The notes under the pieces were generated by a model that had not been told where the DNA came from, ran no database searches, and was given only the letters and a program-made list of their open reading frames with translations. A DNA stretch of 12,651 bases from CBDHHC01 sp050633205. Its GTDB lineage: Bacteria > Pseudomonadota > Alphaproteobacteria > Rhizobiales > CBDHHC01. Positions 1 to 5,812 of the stretch are shown one piece after another. The position numbers and the translations under genes were made by a program. Numbering within the stretch: position 1 is the stretch's first letter; each line of letters opens with the position of its first letter. The DNA lies in assembly GCA_050633205.1 (NCBI GenBank), contig JBOEGA010000089.1, positions 1 through 12,651 of the forward strand. The letters run 5' to 3'.

Positions 1-243
1 TGGTATGTTAAAGCTGGCATCCAGCGTAAAGTCTTCGCTGCTGGTAAAACTGCATTCTCAGTTGACTACCACGACATCAATGATGGCGGTGCTGACAAAA
101 TTGGCGCTCAGCTAGTTCAGGATATCGATGCTGCTGGTATGAAACTTTATGCTTCTATCTGGGATACAACTTGTGACGCAGCATCTTGTGTTACTACCCC
201 AGAAGAAACTGCTGGTTTCGTTGGAATGAGCATCAGCTTCTAA
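1..243 (+). CDS. Porin-like outer-membrane protein, C-terminal part (5' end outside window)
   Basis: Frame 1 is open from the first base to a TAA at 241-243, followed at once by TAG, giving the last 80 residues. The fragment shows alternating polar and hydrophobic residues (for example WYVKAGIQRKV, TAFSVDYHDIN, GMKLYASIWDT) as in amphipathic beta-strands, and it ends in GFVGMSISF. A C-terminal Phe at the end of a last beta-strand is the known recognition signal for the BAM outer-membrane assembly machinery. Two Cys (in TTCDAASCV) could form a disulfide in an extracellular loop. Frequent GCT, GGT and GTT codons suggest good expression. The likely role is a general diffusion porin or related barrel; substrate and family cannot be set from the C-terminus alone. 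Confidence 0.7.
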   Translation, partial: WYVKAGIQRKVFAAGKTAFSVDYHDINDGGADKIGAQLVQDIDAAGMKLYASIWDTTCDAASCVTTPEETAGFVGMSISF

Positions 244-255
244 TAGTTGAAAAAG

Positions 256-325
256 CAGTCTTCTCTAGCCAATCGGGGGAGACTGGCACTCCGCTTCAGA
301 GTTGCAAGGTATAGTGGCTCTGAAG
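256..325 (+). other. Two stem-loops in the porin 3' UTR
   Basis: Directly behind the porin stop lie two hairpins before the terminator. The first pairs CAGTCT (256-261) with AGACTG (280-285) and extends inward with G-U and C-G pairs. The second is a perfect 8-bp inverted repeat, CTTCAGAG (294-301) with CTCTGAAG (318-325), around a 16-base loop. With the terminator they make three consecutive stems in about 130 bases, the layout of a structured 3' UTR that could stabilise the porin mRNA or yield a 3'-UTR-derived small RNA. The pairing is seen in the sequence; function is inferred. Confidence 0.4.
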
Positions 326-352
326 TTAGAAATTATAAATTCCTGTTAAACT

Positions 353-384
353 GAGCTCCGGGTTTTACCTGGGGCTCTTTTTTT
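353..384 (+). terminator. Intrinsic terminator of the porin gene
   Basis: GAGCTCCGG (353-361) pairs with CTGGGGCTC (369-377) over 9 bp including two G-U pairs, with loop GTTTTAC and a run of seven T (378-384). This is a canonical Rho-independent terminator on the plus strand, about 110 bases behind the porin stop. Confidence 0.85.
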
Positions 385-673
385 GTTTCACGTCCAGATT
401 CTCAGGTTTTTGTATATGCAACCTCTCATGAGATTGAGGTTTGTATCGCCGGCAAGTTTACTGTGGAGTGAGGGAGATAAAGTTATTACTCCCCAGTTAA
501 ACTATAGTCAGGGAATAAAATTCTATTATTTATGGTGATTTGGAATTATGTGATTATTTTACACCGTATACGCATTATTTTCGCATGACAATTGCTGTAT
601 ACTTTATGTGTGATTGGTTGAGGCCTAACCCCGAACTAGCCCTGAGCTCATCGCAAAATAATAAAAATATATT
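385..673. other. Gene-free stretch between porin and leuB terminators
   Basis: About 290 AT-rich bases with no reading frame I would defend. The only small structure noted is the palindrome TCTCATGAGA (425-434) flanked by CCTC and GAGG. No tRNA-like fold, mobile-element end or convincing sigma-70 promoter pair was recognised. Confidence 0.4.
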
Positions 674-710
674 AAAACTGCTCCGGGAGTTGTACCTGGA
701 GCAGTTTTTT
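674..710. terminator. Bidirectional intrinsic terminator for leuB (minus) and the porin side (plus)
   Basis: AAAACTGCTCC (674-684) pairs perfectly with GGAGCAGTTTT (698-708), and GGG (685-687) continues against CCT (695-697), giving about 14 bp with loop AGTTGTA. A-rich sequence on the left and a T run on the right make it work from both sides. It begins 15 bases past the leuB stop on the minus strand, so its main job is likely ending the leucine transcript. Its core resembles the porin terminator at 353-384. Confidence 0.85.
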
Positions 711-724
711 CAGTTCTTATATTC

Positions 725-1831
725 TCATGCAAGCTTCTGCATTTCAGCCAGAATTGCATCGCCCATTTCCGAGGTGGATACCTGTTTCATGCCGTCCTGC
801 ATGATGTCACCTGTGCGGATGTTTGCATCCAGGACGTTTGCAATTGCTTTTTCAAGCTGGTCAGCAGCTTCACCCATATTACATGAGTAGCGTAGCGCCA
901 TTGCAAAGCTTGCTATCATAGCGATGGGGTTTGCCTTGCCTTGTCCTGCGATGTCCGGTGCTGAGCCGTGTACGGGTTCGTAAAGGGCCTTGCGTTTTCC
1001 GTTAGCATCTTCTGCGCCGAGTGATGCTGAAGGAAGCATACCCAGAGATCCAGTTGCCATTGCGGCCTGGTCTGACAGGATATCGCCGAAAAGATTATCT
1101 GTTACGATAACGTCGAACTGTTTTGGATTTCTTACAAGCTGCATCGCGCAGTTGTCAGCAAGGATATGTTCCAGTTTGACATCTGAATAGTCTGCTGCGT
1201 GAACTTTGCTTACGACCTGATGCCAGAGAACGCCAGTAACCATTACATTGCGTTTTTCAGCAGAGTGAACTTTGCCTGAACGTTTTTTGGCAAGGTCAAA
1301 TGCGACACGGGCAATGCGGTCGATTTCCGAGGTTGTATAAATCTGGGTGTCTACAGCCTGTTGCTGTCCGTCAGGAAGTTCTGTGATTTCTTTTGGTTCG
1401 CCAAAATAGACACCGCCAGTCAATTCGCGGACAATCATGATGTCCAGACCTTCAATGACTTCGCGTCTCAGGGAAGAGCTTTCCGCAAGGGCAGGATAGC
1501 AGATTGCAGGGCGCAGGTTGGCGAAAAGCTGAAGATCCTTGCGAAGGCGTAAAAGGCCAGCCTCCGGGCGAACTTCATAGGCGACATCGTCCCATTTAGG
1601 GCCGCCCACAGCGCCGAAGATAACTGCATCGGCCTTCAGAGCTTTTTCCATGGCTTCATCAGTAATGGCTACACCATGTGCGTCATATGCCGAGCCGCCA
1701 ACGAGATCTTCTTCTATGTTGAATGTCGCTGTTCCATTGTTGTTAAGCCAGTCAATGATTTTTCTGACTTCGGCCATGACTTCAGTGCCAATTCCATCGC
1801 CTGGGAGTAGAAGTAGATCGTATTGGGTCAT
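725..1831 (-). CDS. leuB: 3-isopropylmalate dehydrogenase LeuB
   Basis: Cytoplasmic enzyme that oxidatively decarboxylates 3-isopropylmalate with NAD+ to give 2-oxoisocaproate, the last specific step before the leucine transaminase. The 368 residues are the usual length. Visible signatures are the LLPGDGIG nucleotide-side start (8-15), RLRKDL and FANLRP carrying substrate arginines R97 and R107, RELTGGVYFG (R135, Y142), catalytic K193 in AEKRNV, and the metal-ligand aspartates D226 (ADNCAMQL), D250 and D254 (FGDILSD). GSAPDIAGQGKANP near 289-302 is the conserved cofactor-binding loop. The start is supported by AAAGG (1840-1844) 8 bases upstream. It lies 241 bases behind the small membrane gene on the same strand, with a hairpin between, so it may have its own promoter or be read from leuD. 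The segment around NVMVTGVLWHQVV differs from the common NVLxxSxLWRE pattern, though the key residues remain. Confidence 0.97.
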   Translation of the reverse strand: MTQYDLLLLPGDGIGTEVMAEVRKIIDWLNNNGTATFNIEEDLVGGSAYDAHGVAITDEAMEKALKADAVIFGAVGGPKWDDVAYEVRPEAGLLRLRKDLQLFANLRPAICYPALAESSSLRREVIEGLDIMIVRELTGGVYFGEPKEITELPDGQQQAVDTQIYTTSEIDRIARVAFDLAKKRSGKVHSAEKRNVMVTGVLWHQVVSKVHAADYSDVKLEHILADNCAMQLVRNPKQFDVIVTDNLFGDILSDQAAMATGSLGMLPSASLGAEDANGKRKALYEPVHGSAPDIAGQGKANPIAMIASFAMALRYSCNMGEAADQLEKAIANVLDANIRTGDIMQDGMKQVSTSEMGDAILAEMQKLA

Positions 1832-1845
1832 CCAAGTAACCTTTG

Positions 1846-1877
1846 GGAGTTTGTTGTGATACGTGCCGGAGTTTGTT
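1846..1877. repeat. Paired direct repeat upstream of leuB
   Basis: The decamer GGAGTTTGTT occurs at 1846-1855 and 1868-1877, exactly 22 bases apart, or about two helical turns. It lies just upstream of the leuB ribosome-binding site. Such spacing fits a dimeric regulator binding one DNA face, but two short copies can arise by chance. No known operator was recognised. Confidence 0.25.
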
Positions 1878-2022
1878 CAATATTCCGGGTTCAATAAAAT
1901 ATGGGTAATAGTTTAGACGACATTTGGCAAGATCATTCAGAGAAAATAATGCAGGCTTTATAGATAGATCTGTGAATGTATTATGTCTGAAAATTCATAG
2001 AGGAAGTAATAAATATATGCTG

Positions 2023-2067
2023 TTTTACAACCTGCAGTTTAGCAATAGAGAACTGCAGGTTGTAAAA
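2023..2067. repeat. Perfect 17-bp inverted repeat behind the small membrane gene
   Basis: Arm TTTTACAACCTGCAGTT (2023-2039) is exactly complementary to AACTGCAGGTTGTAAAA (2051-2067), with an 11-base spacer. It starts 5 bases after the stop of the minus-strand membrane-protein gene. The polarity is opposite to an intrinsic terminator: T runs open the stem and A runs close it on either strand, so no U tract follows the hairpin. It may be an mRNA-end stabilising stem, a processing site between leuD and leuB messages, or a protein-binding palindrome. The repeat is certain; its function is not known. Confidence 0.8.
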
Positions 2068-2072
2068 AGAGA

Positions 2073-2327
2073 TTATTTGGATTTGGCGAAAATATACCCA
2101 ATAATACCGCCCAGAAGAGTTGCCAGAATGTGGCTGTTCAGGGCTGTGGTTATTGCCAGAATCAAAATGGTTGGAATCAGCAGAATAATGCCAATTGCCT
2201 GTAGAGTTGCTGGATCCAGATTGTTTGATCTTCTCAGGATCATCCAACTGCCGCCAATCATAATAACTGCTGATAGTGCCACGACTGCCAGTTTGACGGT
2301 CATTTGAGGATCGCTCTTTAATGCCAT
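2073..2327 (-). CDS. Small three-helix membrane protein of unknown function, coupled to leuD
   Basis: An 84-residue protein with three hydrophobic segments at about 11-31, 42-62 and 65-81, a positive RRS turn after the first, and a short basic tail AKSK. No family was recognised and no catalytic motif is visible. Its ATG lies 3 bases beyond the leuD stop on the same strand, with no clear ribosome-binding site, so translational coupling to leuD is likely. An in-frame Met at residue 9 is an alternative start. A different-frame reading through the same bases lacks the consistent membrane pattern, so this frame is preferred. A role linked to leucine supply is suggested only by position. Confidence 0.7.
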   Translation of the reverse strand: MALKSDPQMTVKLAVVALSAVIMIGGSWMILRRSNNLDPATLQAIGIILLIPTILILAITTALNSHILATLLGGIIGYIFAKSK

Positions 2328-2330
2328 TTT

Positions 2331-2936
2331 TTACACCCAAGGTCGCTGTGATTGAATTTTCTCTTCAAAGCCGGAAATAGATTGTTCGCGTTTCAGAGTT
2401 AAACCGATATCATCAAGACCTTCAAGCAGGCATTGCTTGCGGAACGGGTCCAGCTCAAATGACAGAGTTTTGCCGTCAGGGCCGGAAATTGTCTGTTCTT
2501 CAAGGTTTATTGTGACCATGGCGTTTGCACCGCGCTCGGCATCGTCCATAAGTTTATCAACATCTTCCTGAGGAAGCCTGATTGGCAGAATGCCGTTTTT
2601 GAAGCAGTTGTTGTAGAAGATATCTGCAAATGACGGGGCTATGATACAGCGGATACCGAAGTCCAGAAGGGCCCATGGAGCGTGCTCACGACTGGAACCA
2701 CAGCCAAAGTTATCGCCGGCAACCAGAATAGATGCATTTCTGTATGCTGGCTGGTTCAGAACGAATTCAGGGATTTCTTCGCCATTATCGTCATAACGCA
2801 TTTCATCGAAAAGGTTAACGCCAAGTCCTGTGCGTTTGATTGTTTTCAGGAACTGCTTGGGGATGATCATGTCTGTGTCTATGTTGATCAATGGCAGTGG
2901 AGCTGCAACCCCGGTTAGTTCTTTAAATTTCTCCAT
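2331..2936 (-). CDS. leuD: 3-isopropylmalate dehydratase small subunit LeuD
   Basis: Small subunit of isopropylmalate isomerase, which with the [4Fe-4S] subunit LeuC interconverts 2- and 3-isopropylmalate in the cytoplasm. The 201-residue product has the swivel-domain signatures LINIDTDMIIPKQFLKT near the N-terminus, GDNFGCGSSREHAPWALLDF in the middle and FADIFYNNCFKNGILPI after it, all typical of LeuD. The start at MEKFKELTG was chosen because AAAGG (2945-2949) sits 8 bases upstream; an in-frame ATG at 2954 would add six residues but has no ribosome-binding site and contains this one. leuC is not present on either side, which is uncommon because leuC and leuD are often adjacent. Upstream by 34 bases is the secreted peptidase gene; downstream by 3 bases is the membrane-protein gene. 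Confidence 0.96.
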   Translation of the reverse strand: MEKFKELTGVAAPLPLINIDTDMIIPKQFLKTIKRTGLGVNLFDEMRYDDNGEEIPEFVLNQPAYRNASILVAGDNFGCGSSREHAPWALLDFGIRCIIAPSFADIFYNNCFKNGILPIRLPQEDVDKLMDDAERGANAMVTINLEEQTISGPDGKTLSFELDPFRKQCLLEGLDDIGLTLKREQSISGFEEKIQSQRPWV

Positions 2937-2970
2937 TTCTGAAGCCTTTCGCATACAGCAAATACAGTGG

Positions 2971-3522
2971 TTATTTTTTGCTGTTATTTTTTAGTTGAGC
3001 TTTTAATTCCCGATTCCGAAATGCATCTGCATAGCATTTTCGCATAATTTTGCAACGCTGCGGACCGGGAAGATGCATTCTGTCACCAACGTGGGGAAGC
3101 ATAAAACGGCAGACCTGTTCAAGGCCCTTTTTTGTTAACCAACCTTCCCGACGGCCCCTCTTAACGGAGTAGCAGTCAGCGGCTGTTTCGTCTCTTCCAC
3201 GGAATTGATGACCACATTCGTGAGCGAAAATATAGAGTTTAACGGCTTTGGGCAAGCCTTTCAGTTTACTTCTGTTTAATATGACAAAACCGGGGTAGGC
3301 CCCGCCATAGTCTGAAAAGTCGTTATCAATGAGAACTGGGCGTTTGCCACACAGGACACGCTTGCCTGCCACCTTTGCGAAACCAGGTAAGAAGACCTGA
3401 CTATCGGGAGCAGCTTTTTCTTTCAAATACCGTTCAACGGTCATGGTATCTGCCTGTACAGAGAAGCTCAAAAAGAATAAAGCTCCTGATATGATAAGGA
3501 GATTCAGTATTTTATTGGGCAT
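2971..3522 (-). CDS. Secreted putative zinc metallopeptidase with HExxH motif
   Basis: The 183-residue product begins with a Sec signal peptide: basic MPNK, a hydrophobic core LLIISGALFFLSFS, and a likely cleavage after SVQA at residue 24. The mature part carries HECGH (101-105), an HExxH zinc motif whose E102 would be the catalytic base, followed by ETAAD (112-116), where Glu or Asp could be the third ligand as in gluzincin-like small peptidases (HExxH ... ExxAD). Mature-region cysteines at 58, 103, 117, 138, 157 and 163 suggest disulfides, consistent with a periplasmic location. The start at 3522 has AAAGG (3532-3536) 9 bases upstream and is followed directly by the signal peptide; the open frame running back to 3819 is noncoding in character and overlaps pdxY. 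The C-terminus is Lys/Arg rich. Substrate is unknown; peptidase activity is inferred from the motif only. Confidence 0.75.
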   Translation of the reverse strand: MPNKILNLLIISGALFFLSFSVQADTMTVERYLKEKAAPDSQVFLPGFAKVAGKRVLCGKRPVLIDNDFSDYGGAYPGFVILNRSKLKGLPKAVKLYIFAHECGHQFRGRDETAADCYSVKRGRREGWLTKKGLEQVCRFMLPHVGDRMHLPGPQRCKIMRKCYADAFRNRELKAQLKNNSKK

Positions 3523-3794
3523 TCGAAACGACCTTTTTTTCAGGGAATCTGTCACAAATGTTGAGCCAAGCACAAAATACCTGATGAGGCAATGTGAATA
3601 GGGGGATTTTCTGGCTAAATCCCGTGGCTGTTCAGCAAGATCACGTATTTTTGTAATTTTGCACTGCCGTATCAGCGGTAAATTTAGTGTATAATGAAAC
3701 CTGGAGCTTGGAAATTGTACATAACGCCTGATTGTCAGGTTAACAGCTATTTTCAGAAAACTGTGCACTGATATTCGGAGCCTGCACCTTGGGC
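3523..3794. other. Gene-free gap between pdxY and the peptidase gene
   Basis: These 272 bases separate the pdxY stop from the peptidase start on the same strand. The peptidase frame remains open across them but gives a low-complexity-free, Arg/His/Cys-scattered sequence ahead of an evident signal peptide, so they are taken as noncoding. The region probably holds the promoter for the peptidase-leuD unit. I could not pick a convincing -35/-10 pair or terminator. Confidence 0.4.
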
Positions 3795-4610
3795 TTACAC
3801 AATTTTTGTGACAGGCCAATTACCTAGGTTCACCCATTCTTCCTGTGATCGGGTGAGCTGGAGTTCTGTGCTGTCTCTGCTGGCTTTCAGTACTGTGTCA
3901 ATTCCTGCGGTTGCCTGTGCAAGGGCTGATATTTCGTTCTGACCATTGAGGATATTTCCAAGAAATAATGCGGAAAAGAGATCTCCGGTGCCATTGGGAG
4001 CATTTTGTTGTCTGGGGACTTCACATGACCAGATACCTTCTGGTGTGATCAGGAGGTTTTGCAGGCTGTCTTCATTTTTGCCGGGGGCAGAAGTGACAAG
4101 TGTTGTCTTAACGGGAAGCTTCTCTGCATTTGTTGCCGGGTCTGACTGTTCACCAGTCAGCCATTGCAGTTCAAAATAGTTTGGCGTTGTAATATCTGCT
4201 TTGGGAAGCAGGTCATGTTTTATCTGTTCTGCGGTTGGCAGGTCGATGTAAAGGCCTTTGGGGTAATCTCCCATTACGGGGTCTACCAGAATTCTGGCAT
4301 CAGAGGAGGATTTTATTTTGTCTAGTGCCATGGATGCGAACCCGGCATGTGCTGCGCTGGGGAGGTAGCCGGTGATGACACCGTCGAGCGTACTCAGATG
4401 ATCATTGGCTTCCAGAGCATTCAATATATTCTGCAGCAACGGGATTGCGGTCGCGGAGCCTGCGAATGTTTTATGTCCGGGATGGTTTGATAAAAGAATT
4501 GTCGGTATGGAGAGAACCTCGTGTCCCATACGCTGAAGGGCGAATGTCATGGCTGAATTTCCCACATGACCGCTTACGACCTGAGAAGATATTGTGAGTA
4601 TTTTTGCCAT
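3795..4610 (-). CDS. pdxY: Pyridoxal kinase of the PdxY/PdxK type
   Basis: Ribokinase-superfamily enzyme that phosphorylates pyridoxal with ATP to pyridoxal 5'-phosphate (vitamin B6 salvage) in the cytoplasm. The 271 residues are near family length. Recognisable elements are SSQVVSGHVGNSA (8-20; substrate-binding start), PTILLSNHPG (36-45), GYLPSA (81-86), DPVMGD (110-115), TPNYFELQWLTG (142-153) and the anion-hole/catalytic NGTGD (206-210) with D210 as the base. A GGAA sits a few bases before the start. It is the first gene of the minus-strand block and is divergent from the CoA lyase gene, with a 196-base intergenic region holding a large inverted repeat. Distinguishing PdxY from PdxK by eye is not secure; the symbol follows overall resemblance. 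Confidence 0.88.
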   Translation of the reverse strand: MAKILTISSQVVSGHVGNSAMTFALQRMGHEVLSIPTILLSNHPGHKTFAGSATAIPLLQNILNALEANDHLSTLDGVITGYLPSAAHAGFASMALDKIKSSSDARILVDPVMGDYPKGLYIDLPTAEQIKHDLLPKADITTPNYFELQWLTGEQSDPATNAEKLPVKTTLVTSAPGKNEDSLQNLLITPEGIWSCEVPRQQNAPNGTGDLFSALFLGNILNGQNEISALAQATAGIDTVLKASRDSTELQLTRSQEEWVNLGNWPVTKIV

Positions 4611-4705
4611 TCCCGGTTCCAGACACTTATTTTAATTTATTACAGCAGGTTTTCACTTTTGCAGGTGTATTCTATTCCATAATGGGTTCCAAGTGTTTAA
4701 TGTTC

Positions 4706-4771
4706 AGGCTCAGGACCTATTAATTTCATCTCTGTCTAACCGAAGAGATGAAATTAATAGGTCCTGAGCCT
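4706..4771. repeat. Perfect 28-bp inverted repeat with 10-base loop between divergent genes
   Basis: The left arm 4706-4733 (beginning AGGCTCAGGACC, ending TTTCATCTCT) is fully complementary to the right arm 4744-4771 (beginning AGAGATGAAA, ending GTCCTGAGCCT). The spacer is GTCTAACCGA. Pairing stops at both ends with mismatches. There is no T run after either arm, so it is not a normal intrinsic terminator. It lies 35 bases before the lyase start and 95 bases from the pdxY start. No target-site duplication was evident. Possible roles are a palindromic mini-element, a leader hairpin, or a regulator site; such perfection over 28 bp is rare by chance. Confidence 0.9.
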
Positions 4772-4806
4772 AGATGAATTCTTAAACTGATCTTAAGGAA
4801 ATCGAT

Positions 4807-5688
4807 GTGACTTACCGCCCACGACGCAGTGTTCTGTTTATGCCGGCTTCAAATGCACGTGCGCTTGAGAAGGCAAAATCCCTGAAAGCTGATGCTATAG
4901 TTTTTGATCTTGAGGATTCTGTGGGGCCTGATGATAAGGATATGGCACGGCAGCAGGCCTGTGATGCTGTGAGATCCGGCGAATATGGTATTCGCGAACT
5001 GATTATCAGGGTGAATGATTATCACAGTGAAGGTGGACAACAGGATATAATGGCAGCGGTTCAGGCTGGTGCTGATGCTGTTTTGGTGCCGAAGGTGGAT
5101 GATGCCCATGATGTTGTTAATCTTTCACAACTGATGGAGGATGAAGGGGCAGCCCCTGATATGAAGTTATGGGTGATGATGGAGACTCCGAAAGCTATTA
5201 TCCATGCAAACGATATTGCCAAAGCGAGCATGGATGAGGGAAGTCGTCTGTCATGTTTTGTTTTAGGCACCAATGACCTCGCCAAGGCAACCGGTGCTGC
5301 GATGGTTTCTGACCGGTGGACGATGATGAGCTGGCTGCAGAGCTGTGTGGTTGCCGCCAAAGCCTATGACCTGAATATACTGGATTCAGTCTTTAATAAT
5401 TTTTCTGATCAGGAAGCGTTTCGTGCCGAGTGTGAGCAGGGGCTTGCGCTGGGCATGGACGGGAAGACATTAATTCATCCAAGCCAGATTGATACAGCTA
5501 ATGCGGTTTTTGCTCCAGCAGATGATGAGGTGGAGTGGTCTCGCAAGGTGCTGGCTGCCTTTGAGGTGCCGGAGAATGAAGGCAAAGGTGTTATATCAGT
5601 AGAGGGGAAAATGGTAGAGAGGCTTCATGCGGAGATGGCACGGCGGGTTGTTGATATGGCTGAAACTATTGAGAAAATGCAGTGTTAG
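4807..5688 (+). CDS. HpcH/HpaI-family CoA-ester lyase (CitE-like; malyl-CoA lyase or thioesterase type)
   Basis: A 293-residue cytoplasmic enzyme of the citrate lyase beta / malyl-CoA lyase group, which cleaves or hydrolyses 3-hydroxy-dicarboxyl-CoA esters such as malyl-CoA using Mg2+. Family marks are RRSVLFMPASNARALEKA (6-23), VFDLEDSV (32-39), the substrate Arg in IIRVN (R68), VLVPKVD (92-98), E126 in MMETPKA and D157 in GTNDLAKAT as metal ligands, LDSVFNNFSD (192-201), and GMDGKTLIHPSQI (216-228). It starts with GTG, with AAGGA (4795-4799) 7 bases upstream; the overlapping ATG one base-step earlier runs into an immediate TGA and is not a start. Stand-alone CitE homologues without citF/citD are not citrate lyases. 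Whether this one is an L-malyl-CoA/beta-methylmalyl-CoA lyase or a (3S)-malyl-CoA thioesterase cannot be told here, as no ethylmalonyl-CoA or glyoxylate genes are adjacent. Confidence 0.88.
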   Translation: MTYRPRRSVLFMPASNARALEKAKSLKADAIVFDLEDSVGPDDKDMARQQACDAVRSGEYGIRELIIRVNDYHSEGGQQDIMAAVQAGADAVLVPKVDDAHDVVNLSQLMEDEGAAPDMKLWVMMETPKAIIHANDIAKASMDEGSRLSCFVLGTNDLAKATGAAMVSDRWTMMSWLQSCVVAAKAYDLNILDSVFNNFSDQEAFRAECEQGLALGMDGKTLIHPSQIDTANAVFAPADDEVEWSRKVLAAFEVPENEGKGVISVEGKMVERLHAEMARRVVDMAETIEKMQC

Positions 5689-5812
5689 AACAGGTGATAA
5701 GTAAATATTTATTCGCCTGAGTTATAGTTCTGGTGACAATATGGCGATGCAGTTTCAGGGGGGAGTGGCGCGATGTTGGATATAATTTATTGGTAACTAA
5801 TGAGTAAGTCAT

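Noticed and set aside
540..890. 116-codon plus-strand frame beside the leuB terminator
   Set aside because: Most of it is antisense to leuB and the rest runs through the bidirectional terminator; no ribosome-binding site or protein-like pattern.
1981..2340. 119-codon minus-strand frame over the small membrane gene
   Set aside because: It overlaps the membrane gene in another frame, reads into the 17-bp palindrome, and is Ser/His/Asn-rich without domains; the three-helix frame is far more protein-like.
3523..3819. N-terminal extension of the peptidase frame
   Set aside because: It would bury an evident signal peptide 99 residues inside, overlaps pdxY, and the downstream ATG has a good ribosome-binding site.
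5702..5711. Palindrome TAAATATTTA after the lyase gene
   Set aside because: Short and AT-only; it lacks a GC stem and T run for a terminator and is expected by chance in AT-rich sequence.
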